Positions 1 through 5,613 of a DNA stretch of 7,476 nt are shown here, in pieces. The number at the start of each line of letters is the position of its first letter. Position 1 is the first letter of the stretch. Made by a program: the position numbers and the translations under genes. The notes beneath the pieces are model-generated. The model did not search any database. It had not been told where the DNA came from and saw only the letters and a list, made by a program, of their open reading frames with translations. Source of the stretch: Desulfocurvus sp. (GTDB lineage: Bacteria > Desulfobacterota > Desulfovibrionia > Desulfovibrionales > Desulfovibrionaceae); contig NZ_JALNWM010000175.1 in NCBI RefSeq assembly GCF_023230885.1, positions 1-7,476 of the forward strand, in the 5' to 3' direction.

Positions 1-560
1 CCTTCGCCGGTGGTGATGTTCTTGGTCGGGAAGAAGGAGAAGCAGCCCACGCCCAGGCTTCCGGCCACGCGCCCCCGGCAGGTGCCGCCGATGGTCTCGG
101 CGGAGTCCTCGATGATCGCCAGACCGTGGCGCCCGGCCACCTCGGCGATGGCGTCCATGTCGCAGGACAGGCCCGCGTAGTGGACCACCAGGACCGCCTC
201 GGTGCGCGGGGTGATGGCCGCCTCGATGGCCTGGGCCGTGACGTTGCGCGTGGCGTGGTCGACATCCACGAACACCGGGGTGCAGCCCGTGGTGACCAGG
301 GCGTTGGCCGAGGCCACGAAGGTGAAGCTCGGCAGGATCACCTCGCCGCCAAGGCCAAGCCCCTTGACGGCCAGCTCCAGGGCCGAGGTGCAGGAGTTCA
401 TGGTCACGGCGTGGCGCACGCCCAAAAAGGCGGCGAACAGCTCCTCGAAGCGCTTGTTCATGGGCCCGTGGGCCAGCCAGCCGGAGCGCAGCACCTCGGC
501 CACGAGCTCCAGCTCCTCGGCCCCCAGGCTGGCGCGGCACAGGGGAACGGAAACGGACAT
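1..560 (-). CDS. DegT/DnrJ/EryC1/StrS-family PLP aminotransferase, N-terminal part (3' end outside window)
   Basis: An open frame from ATG 560 to the left edge, 186 full codons, i.e. about half of a family member of roughly 370-400 aa. The family transfers an amino group from glutamate or glutamine to a keto-sugar nucleotide using PLP. Visible signatures: SGWLAHGPMNKRFEE (27-40), NSCTSALELAVKGLGLG (55-71), VILPSFTFVASANAL (74-88), VVHYAGLSCDMDAI (125-138), IIEDSAETIGG (149-159) with Asp152 expected to contact the PLP ring nitrogen, and CFSFFPTKNITTGEG, in which K180 is the expected PLP Schiff-base lysine. The VVHYAG..C.MD stretch resembles the WecE/VioA type acting at C4 of dTDP- or UDP-keto-sugars. 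All N-terminal catalytic elements are intact. Substrate is inferred only from context; the C-terminal half and any following gene are not visible. Confidence 0.93.
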   Translation of the reverse strand, partial: MSVSVPLCRASLGAEELELVAEVLRSGWLAHGPMNKRFEELFAAFLGVRHAVTMNSCTSALELAVKGLGLGGEVILPSFTFVASANALVTTGCTPVFVDVDHATRNVTAQAIEAAITPRTEAVLVVHYAGLSCDMDAIAEVAGRHGLAIIEDSAETIGGTCRGRVAGSLGVGCFSFFPTKNITTGE

Positions 561-561
561 G

Positions 562-1569
562 CTAGGCCTCCCTGCGGGCCAGTTCGGGATTGGCCCGGCG
601 CACGAAGTCCACATATTCGGCCACGCCCCGGGCCAGGTCGTAGGCGGGCTCATAGCCCATCAGCCGCCGGGCCTTGTCGATGGACAGGGTGCCCCGCTTG
701 GGCCGGAAGGCGTCGCGCGGGACGACCTCGTAGCGCAGGTCCGGGAAGAGATTCTTCAGCTCCAGGACGTAGTCCAGCAGGCGCTGGGCCTTGCCGGTGG
801 TGATGTTGAAGGTCTGGTTGGCGCCGCCCGGATGCGTGGCGGCCAGGATGAAGCCGTTGGCGATGTCCTTGACGTAGGTGAAGTCGAGCTTCTCGTCCTC
901 GCCGAAGACCTTGAGCACCTCGCCCCGCAGGGCCTTTTCCACATAGATCTGCGAGACGCGGCGGTTCATGTCCGTGGGGCCGTAGACCGCCGAGGGCCGC
1001 ACGATGGCGTGCTCCAGGCCGTAGAAATTGGTCAGGCCCCGGGTCACGTTCTCGCCCGCGAGCTTCATGGTCCCGTAGGGCTCCTTGGGGTAGGTGGGGT
1101 GGCTGTCCTCTTCGGCGACATCGGCCTTGAAGTCGCCGTAGACCATGGAGGACGAGGCGTAGACGAAGCGCCTGAGGGCCTGCTTGCCCTGCTCGCGCGC
1201 CCAGGCCACGGCATGCAGCAGGTTCGAGGTGGACACCACCGTGCCCTCGCAGGCCTCCTCGGGGGTCAGGTTGTCCAGCTTGGCCAGGGGCAGCGCGGCC
1301 AGGTGGACGATGAACTCGGGGTCGTGGCGGTACACGATCTGCTGCGCGACACTGTAATTGCGCGTGTCGCCGCGCTCAAGGACGATGGAGCCCTCGATGC
1401 CGGTGAAGCGGTATTTGGTGTAGTCGTAATACTCCTCGCGCAGGGGACTGATGTAGCGGCCGAAGTGGTCCAGCAGGACCACCGTGTCCACGGTGCCCTC
1501 TTCGATCAGCTGCCGGGCGATGAAAGAGCCGATAAAGCCCATCCCACCGGTAATCAACGCTTTTTTCAT
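562..1569 (-). CDS. NAD-dependent epimerase/dehydratase, UDP-glucose 4-epimerase-type (extended SDR)
   Basis: A 335-aa full-length extended SDR. It has the NAD-binding GGMGFIG (8-14) with D34 at the end of beta2. The active site is ASSSMVYG (138-145) with the Tyr/Lys pair Y165 and K169 in YGTMK. IVRPSAVYGPTD (189-200) and FGEDEKLDFTYVKDIANGF (222-240) are substrate-domain features. The Ser region reads SSSMVYG rather than the T-D-E of 4,6-dehydratases, which favours an epimerase or a related non-dehydrating reaction over dehydration. The substrate is probably a UDP-, dTDP- or GDP-sugar and cannot be specified. It is preceded by a 57-bp spacer with a predicted promoter. Its stop TAG is one base from the aminotransferase ATG, so the two are co-expressed and may act in sequence on one sugar nucleotide. 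ATG 1569 is followed by MKKALITGG, a natural SDR N-terminus. Confidence 0.9.
   Translation of the reverse strand: MKKALITGGMGFIGSFIARQLIEEGTVDTVVLLDHFGRYISPLREEYYDYTKYRFTGIEGSIVLERGDTRNYSVAQQIVYRHDPEFIVHLAALPLAKLDNLTPEEACEGTVVSTSNLLHAVAWAREQGKQALRRFVYASSSMVYGDFKADVAEEDSHPTYPKEPYGTMKLAGENVTRGLTNFYGLEHAIVRPSAVYGPTDMNRRVSQIYVEKALRGEVLKVFGEDEKLDFTYVKDIANGFILAATHPGGANQTFNITTGKAQRLLDYVLELKNLFPDLRYEVVPRDAFRPKRGTLSIDKARRLMGYEPAYDLARGVAEYVDFVRRANPELARREA
567..573 (-). promoter_or_regulatory. Shine-Dalgarno of the aminotransferase gene
   Basis: AGGGAGG ends 6 nt before ATG 560 and lies inside the last codons of the upstream SDR (Arg-Glu-Ala-stop). It fixes the aminotransferase start and suggests coupled but self-sufficient initiation. 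Confidence 0.65.
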
Positions 1570-1577
1570 GGAGTATA

Positions 1578-1583
1578 TCCTTA
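1578..1583 (-). promoter_or_regulatory. Shine-Dalgarno of the 335-aa SDR gene
   Basis: TAAGGA lies 8 nt before ATG 1569 and fixes that start. Unlike the overlapping genes upstream, this gene has its own leader, which fits independent transcription. Confidence 0.7.
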
Positions 1584-1601
1584 CATTTGAGGTTAGAGCT
1601 G

Positions 1602-1630
1602 CTTGTATTGCCCCTGAAACGCGATGTCAA
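1602..1630 (-). promoter_or_regulatory. Predicted sigma-70-type internal promoter for the SDR/aminotransferase pair
   Basis: On the minus strand a perfect -35 hexamer TTGACA (1630-1625) is followed by a 17-bp spacer and TACAAG (1607-1602), which matches the TATAAT consensus at four of six positions. It sits in a locally AT-rich patch of an otherwise GC-rich operon, in one of only two non-overlapping junctions. The TGA of the upstream glycosyltransferase is part of the TTGACA box. A start near 1595 would leave a leader of about 26 nt. Inferred from sequence only. Confidence 0.5.
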
Positions 1631-2832
1631 CCGCGGCCGGGATCCCGGCGGCGCAGGCGCAGGGCCCGTTCCACGGCCTCCTGCAGGGCCGCGGCCACCC
1701 GGGCCTCGTCCACCAGCTCCCGGGCCGCGCGGCCCATGCCCAGGCCGCAGCGCCGCGCGGCCTCGGGGTCGGCCAGAAGGGCCGCCAGCCGGTCGGCCAG
1801 GTCGGCCACGTCGCCGAAGCGCGCCCGCAGCGGCAGCGGGCTGCCGTCCAGCAGGCCGTAGGTATAGGCCTTGTCGTCCCAGGCCACGGCGGGACGGTCC
1901 ATGAGCGCGGATTCCAGCAGGCCCTTGCCCCCCGTGAGGTGCGCGTGCACCGGGCAGAAGCGCGAAAGGGCCGCCAGGCGCGGCTGGTCCATCGCCCCGA
2001 GCAGCAGGATCCGCCCGGCCAGGGCCGGGTCCAGCCCGCGCAGCAGCTCCCCGGCGAACTCGCCGGGCCCAACCAGCAGCAGCCGCGCGCGCGGCTCCCG
2101 GCGCAGGACCAGCGGCAGCGCCGCCACCAGGGACTGGGGATATTTGCGCGCGTCCATGCGCCCGTAATAGAAGATCACCGGGTCGTCGCCCGCCCAGGCC
2201 GCCACCTCGGGCGGCACCGCGGCCTTGCCCGCCATGTCCGCGAAGCGGCACAGGTGGGGCACGACATGGACGCGCCCGCGGTCCAGGCCGAAGAAATCGG
2301 CGAAGACATCCACCGTCCCCGGGCGCAGGATGACGATGTCCGCCGCGCGCAGGATGAAGCGCTCCAGGCGGTCCACCGCGCGGCCCATGAGCGTCTTGGA
2401 GCGGCGCAGGTCGTCGTGGTTGCGGCCCGTGTAGCCGACGAAGGGGATGCCGCGCAGCCGGGCCGCCGCCAGGGCGGCCAGCTCCAGATCGCGCAAGGCG
2501 TTGGACTGGCTGACCACGGCGTCGATGGCGTGCTCGCGGCACAGGGCGTACAGCCGGGCCACCAGGGGGATCATGGCCACCGTGCGGCAGGCTCCGCGCA
2601 GGGGCCGCCCCGGAACGCGGCCGCAGGGCGTGGGCAGGCCCAGGCAGATGTTGCCCGCGGCCAGGTCCAGCCGCCCCGTGCTCCCCGGGGCGTGGTAGAC
2701 CGAGACCACCCGGCCCGAATAGCCGGGCATGGAGCGGACCAGGGCCTCCCACTGCCGCCCCTGGGTCACGAGCACGTCCAGGGGCATGGCGTTGAGAAAC
2801 AGCAGGTTGCGCGGGCGGCGGGGGGCGCTCAT
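1627..2832 (-). CDS. GT4-family glycosyltransferase
   Basis: A 401-aa GT-B enzyme of the glycosyl transferase group 1 type. The N-domain runs from LLFLNAMPLDV (10-20) through VVSQSNALRDLELAALAAA (106-124) and FVGYTGRNHDD (131-141). The linker helix ERFILRAADIVILR (157-170) is the usual GT4 spot before the C-domain. The C-domain begins with PVIFYYGRMDARKYPQSL (218-235), the donor-binding GR...KR-like segment, followed by ARLLLVGPGEF (249-259) and GGKGLLESALMDRPAVAWD (301-319), which holds the second Glu (E307) of the E-x7-E motif. The first Glu is not visible at the expected position (299 is Leu), a deviation seen in some GT4 branches. Sugar specificity cannot be predicted. ATG 2832 overlaps the previous stop as ATGA and has GGAGGGGG 7 nt upstream. 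Its TGA stop lies inside the -35 box of the promoter predicted for the next gene. Confidence 0.88.
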   Translation of the reverse strand: MSAPRRPRNLLFLNAMPLDVLVTQGRQWEALVRSMPGYSGRVVSVYHAPGSTGRLDLAAGNICLGLPTPCGRVPGRPLRGACRTVAMIPLVARLYALCREHAIDAVVSQSNALRDLELAALAAARLRGIPFVGYTGRNHDDLRRSKTLMGRAVDRLERFILRAADIVILRPGTVDVFADFFGLDRGRVHVVPHLCRFADMAGKAAVPPEVAAWAGDDPVIFYYGRMDARKYPQSLVAALPLVLRREPRARLLLVGPGEFAGELLRGLDPALAGRILLLGAMDQPRLAALSRFCPVHAHLTGGKGLLESALMDRPAVAWDDKAYTYGLLDGSPLPLRARFGDVADLADRLAALLADPEAARRCGLGMGRAARELVDEARVAAALQEAVERALRLRRRDPGRG

Positions 2833-3857
2833 CGGGCCACCCCCTCCAGGGCCGCGAGCATGTCGGCCACGCGCCTGCGCCAGCTGTGGGCGGTCATGGC
2901 CACCTCGAAGGCCCGGTCCACGACCTTGCGCCGCGCGCCCTCGTCGGCCAGGTGGCGGCCCAGCACCTCGTCGAAGTCCGAAAGGTCGGGACGGAAGGTC
3001 ACGAAACAATCCTCGGGGAAGATGCGCCCGTAGTTGGGCGAGCTTTCACACAGCACCAGCGCCCGGCTGGCCATGTTCTCGGCGATGCGGGGGCTGACCA
3101 GCCCGGCGGGCGACAGGGTGTTCAGGTAGACCCGCGAGCGGCGTTGCAGGTCGCGGTACTCCTCGTCGGGCAGGCGGCGGTAGCGCCCCAGGAGCATGGC
3201 CAGGCGCACCTGCCAGCGGCTGCGCGGAATGGCGTTCCAGCGCAGGGCATAGCGGGAGTAGGCCCGGCGCGGGGCAAGGGGAATGTCGCCCAGGCAGTGG
3301 AACAGGCGGCGCATGACGCGCACCCGCGTATCGGCCTGGCCGGAATGACGGCTCAGGTTCTGGAGCAGCCCGCAGAAGGCGAAGTCCACGTCCTTGGCCG
3401 GGGCCGGGCCCTGGCCGAAGAGCCGGTCGTTGAAGGCGAAGGGCCAGAACAAAAACGGCGTCCCCGTGCGCGCCGCGAAGGCGTCCGTGTCGTGGTGGTG
3501 GCTGAAGCCCAGGGCGAACCCCTGGCGCCCGATCCAGGCCAGCTTGTCGTCGAGGTTGGCGTATTCCTTGTTCAGGATCATCGCCTTGGGCAGGGGGCAG
3601 TCCTCCAGGCGCAGCCCCGGGAAGGGGTCCACCGCCGTGCCGGGGCTGTCCACGAGCCAGGCGTGGCCGACAAGGACCAGGTCCGCGCCGCCGACGCGCC
3701 GCAAGACGCGCTCCACGGGCTCGCGGGGGTCGAAGCCCGCGAAACCCGGGCCGTGGAAGACCACGTCCGCCTGGGCGGCCAGCTCCTCCATGACATCGCG
3801 CTGGTACATGGCCCCGGCATACGCCGCCATATTCTCGGAAAGATAGAGTATCCTCAA
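2829..3857 (-). CDS. GT-B glycosyltransferase with CgeB-like C-terminal domain
   Basis: About 342 aa from a TTG start. The N-terminus RILYLSENM is a typical first beta strand of a GT-B fold. The middle (LILNKEYA-like segment at 92-100, FSHHHDTDAF at 118-127) resembles the spore-maturation CgeB/Glyco_trans_1_2 group, where a donor-domain strand is followed by recognition of another glycosyltransferase. The C-terminal domain carries SRVYLNTLSP (241-250) and VSPRIAENMASRALVLCE (254-271), the equivalent of the R.FEalA.G.lvl nucleotide-sugar-binding segment. It ends with the HSW..RV helix common in this family. Likely transfers a sugar during repeat-unit assembly; donor and acceptor are unknown. 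Start choice: an in-frame GTG at 3911 would overlap the methyltransferase by 58 bases and lacks a Shine-Dalgarno, whereas TTG 3857 overlaps the upstream stop as TTGA, has GGGGAG 9 nt upstream, and gives a conventional N-terminus. The stop overlaps the next ATG (ATGA). Confidence 0.82.
   Translation of the reverse strand: MRILYLSENMAAYAGAMYQRDVMEELAAQADVVFHGPGFAGFDPREPVERVLRRVGGADLVLVGHAWLVDSPGTAVDPFPGLRLEDCPLPKAMILNKEYANLDDKLAWIGRQGFALGFSHHHDTDAFAARTGTPFLFWPFAFNDRLFGQGPAPAKDVDFAFCGLLQNLSRHSGQADTRVRVMRRLFHCLGDIPLAPRRAYSRYALRWNAIPRSRWQVRLAMLLGRYRRLPDEEYRDLQRRSRVYLNTLSPAGLVSPRIAENMASRALVLCESSPNYGRIFPEDCFVTFRPDLSDFDEVLGRHLADEGARRKVVDRAFEVAMTAHSWRRRVADMLAALEGVAR
2840..2847 (-). promoter_or_regulatory. 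Shine-Dalgarno of the GT4 gene
   Basis: GGAGGGGG, 7 nt before ATG 2832 and within the last codons of the preceding glycosyltransferase. It supports this start over upstream in-frame positions. Confidence 0.6.
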
Positions 3858-4582
3858 GCCGCCCCGCTCCCCGGGGCCGCCTGCGCCCCGGCCGCGTTCC
3901 TGTTGGCGCACAGGCAGAAGAACTCGTCGTAGCGCCGCTCGAAGCGCAGGATCTCAAGCCCCGCGCGCTCGAGCTCGGCGACGAGCTCCTCGCGCGTGTA
4001 TTCGGTGAAATGGGTCTCGTCCAGCCGCCAGTCGGCGCCGATGTCCCGCTTGTAGAGCGTGAACCAGTCGCGCTCGATGGTCGGCACGCGCAGCAGCAGG
4101 TGGCGGGGGGCGCCGGGGCCCTTGAAGATGTACGCCAACAGCTCGTCGCGCCGCTCGATGTGCTCCAGGCAGTTGGAGAGCACCACGGCGTCGAACTCCG
4201 CGTAGTCCCCGAAGGCCGCGGCGTCGCACTGGCGGAACTGCGCCCCGGGGACGCCCTTGGCCAGGGCCTTCTCGATGCTGCGGGCGTGGATGTCGATGCC
4301 CACATAGCGGCGGCAGCGGGGCGCCAGGCGCACGGCCAGGTTGCCCACCCCGCAGCCCACGTCCACCACGCTCCAGGCCGGGTCGGCGTGGTCCACCAGC
4401 CAGCCGTGCGGGTCCATGAGCCTGATCTTGGGGTGGGCCCCGTCGGGCTCGATGGCCGAGGCCAGGATGCCGACCACGGACCGCGTCAGGTTGTTCAGGC
4501 GCAGGCAGCCCATAATCACCGCCCGGGCCACCCGGGGCCGCCTGCGCACGGCGTCGATCACCAATCCGGACATTTTTCCCAT
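3854..4582 (-). CDS. Class I SAM-dependent methyltransferase
   Basis: A 242-aa methyltransferase with a Rossmann-like SAM domain. Motif I is VVDVGCGVGNLAVRL (72-86), the acidic SAM-ribose residue is D97 in YVGIDIH, and the motif IV region is AVVLSNCLEHIE (122-133). The last third (LLLRVPTIERDWFTLYKRD, then HFTEYTREELVAELERAGLEI) is the usual C-terminal layout of small-molecule methyltransferases of the UbiG/Methyltransf_11 sort. About 70 residues precede motif I. The Ala/Gly-rich tail is probably disordered. In this setting it may O-methylate a sugar residue or glycan terminus, but the acceptor is unknown. The frame stays open far upstream into the epimerase gene; I chose ATG 4582 because GAGGGAG lies 8 nt before it and the protein then has a normal length. 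A second ATG at 4573 is possible. The stop overlaps the next start as TTGA. Confidence 0.9.
   Translation of the reverse strand: MGKMSGLVIDAVRRRPRVARAVIMGCLRLNNLTRSVVGILASAIEPDGAHPKIRLMDPHGWLVDHADPAWSVVDVGCGVGNLAVRLAPRCRRYVGIDIHARSIEKALAKGVPGAQFRQCDAAAFGDYAEFDAVVLSNCLEHIERRDELLAYIFKGPGAPRHLLLRVPTIERDWFTLYKRDIGADWRLDETHFTEYTREELVAELERAGLEILRFERRYDEFFCLCANRNAAGAQAAPGSGAA
3867..3872 (-). promoter_or_regulatory. Shine-Dalgarno supporting the TTG start at 3857
   Basis: GGGGAG, 9 nt before TTG 3857 and inside the 3' end of the methyltransferase gene. The competing GTG at 3911 has no comparable purine run. The match sits in generally G-rich sequence, so it is only moderate support. Confidence 0.45.
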
Positions 4583-4590
4583 GACTTGCG

Positions 4591-4597
4591 CTCCCTC
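4591..4597 (-). promoter_or_regulatory. Shine-Dalgarno of the methyltransferase gene
   Basis: GAGGGAG, 8 nt upstream of ATG 4582. It decides between the long open frame upstream and the 242-aa start. Confidence 0.65.
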
Positions 4598-4605
4598 GTG
4601 AATCC

Positions 4606-4623
4606 GCCGCCCGGCCGGGCGGC
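4606..4623. repeat. 18-bp perfect GC palindrome in the SDR-methyltransferase spacer
   Basis: GCCGCCCGGCCGGGCGGC is identical to its reverse complement. In RNA it could form a 7-bp GC stem with a GGCC loop. It lies 7 bp after the GME-like epimerase stop and 23 bp before the methyltransferase ATG. No U-run follows, so it is not a canonical intrinsic terminator. It could stabilise mRNA ends or modulate the ribosome site; chance is possible at this GC content. Confidence 0.4.
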
Positions 4624-4629
4624 CCCCGC

Positions 4630-5613
4630 TCAGCCCCGGCCCAGGTGCCGCGCGCACCACGCGTAGGTGGCGGCCAGGCCCCGGTCGATGTCCACCCGGG
4701 GCGCCCAGCCCAGCACGCGGGCGGCCTTGGACCAGTCCGCCGTGCGGTCCATGTCGCCCTCGGGGCGGGTGGCGTCGTACTGGATGGCGATGTCCCGGCC
4801 CGACAGGGCCACGACCTTCTCGGCGATCTCGCGGATGGACACCGACTCCGAGGGCCCGATCTGGATGGCGCCCTGGTTCATGCCCCGGTCGAGCACCGCC
4901 TCCAGGGCGTCGACAATGTCGTCCACATGCACGAAGGCGCGGCGCTGGTTGCCCGAGCCCCAGACCACGAAGGGCTCCGCGGGATGCAGGATGGCCTTGC
5001 GGCACAGGGCCGGGATGACCTGGGACTTCTCGGGGTCCAGCTCGCAGGGCGGGCCGTAGACGTTGTGCAGGCGCAGGATGCCCACCTCCAGCCGCCCCTC
5101 CTGCCCGGCCAGCTCGGCCTCGTACTCGCCCATGAGCTTGCTCCAGCCGTAGGCCGATTCCGGCTCGGCGGGGTACACGTCCTGCTCGCGGAACGGCGGG
5201 GGGTTCAGGTACGACTGCTTGCTCTTGGGGAAGGAGCAGGCCGTGCCCACATAGACGTAGCGCCCGACCTTGTTGGCCACGCAGGCGTCCAGGACGTTGG
5301 AGTTGATGAGCACGTTGGCCCGCCACAGGAAGAGCTGGTTGGCGAAGACGAAATTGATGCCGGCCACGATGTCGGCCAGGTGGAACACGGCGTCCATGCC
5401 GCGTGTGGCGCGCAGGCAGGCGTCGTGGTCGCGCAGGTCGACCTCGAACAGGCGCTCGGCGGGAACCAGCGGGCGGGCGTCCTCCCCGAGCAGGTATTCG
5501 CGTTTGCCGCGCCAGAAGTTGTCGGCCACGAACACCTCGTGGCCCTGCCCGGCCAGCCGCCGGACCAGGTTGGAGCCGATCATCCCGGCTCCGCCGGTGA
5601 CGAGAATCTTCAT
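4630..5613 (-). CDS. NAD-dependent epimerase/dehydratase, GDP-mannose 3,5-epimerase-like (extended SDR)
   Basis: A 327-aa, full-length extended SDR acting on a nucleotide sugar. The Rossmann motif GGAGMIG is at 7-13 and the acidic residue at the end of beta2 is D31. The catalytic Tyr/Lys pair is Y155 and K159 in YGWSK. Several segments match GDP-mannose 3,5-epimerase (GME) as I remember the plant enzyme: TACSFP with Cys126 at the GME catalytic-Cys position, PAEPESAYGWSKL (148-160), HNVYGP (183-188), and EKSQVIPALCRKA (195-207) with K196 at the GME catalytic-Lys position. The C-terminal half has the substrate-domain features RRAFVHVDD (224-232) and LGWAPRVD. GME interconverts GDP-D-mannose and GDP-L-galactose or L-gulose. 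The fold is certain; GME activity is inferred from remembered alignment. The start is fixed by the TGATG overlap and an upstream AAGGGGA. Alternatives are another Cys-containing SDR epimerase or a UDP-sugar epimerase. Confidence 0.88.
   Translation of the reverse strand: MKILVTGGAGMIGSNLVRRLAGQGHEVFVADNFWRGKREYLLGEDARPLVPAERLFEVDLRDHDACLRATRGMDAVFHLADIVAGINFVFANQLFLWRANVLINSNVLDACVANKVGRYVYVGTACSFPKSKQSYLNPPPFREQDVYPAEPESAYGWSKLMGEYEAELAGQEGRLEVGILRLHNVYGPPCELDPEKSQVIPALCRKAILHPAEPFVVWGSGNQRRAFVHVDDIVDALEAVLDRGMNQGAIQIGPSESVSIREIAEKVVALSGRDIAIQYDATRPEGDMDRTADWSKAARVLGWAPRVDIDRGLAATYAWCARHLGRG

Noticed and set aside
1572..1577. TATACT as a second -10 candidate just before the SDR start
   Set aside because: Transcription from it would begin inside the coding region or leave no ribosome site, and no -35 box stands at a suitable distance.
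1376..2752. 458-aa minus-strand frame overlapping the GT4 and SDR genes
   Set aside because: A Pro/Gly/Arg/Ala-rich out-of-frame shadow of the GT4 gene that shows no domain of its own.
3046..4305. 419-aa minus-strand frame across the methyltransferase/glycosyltransferase junction
   Set aside because: Ser/Thr/Arg/Pro-rich shadow frame of two genes with strong motifs.
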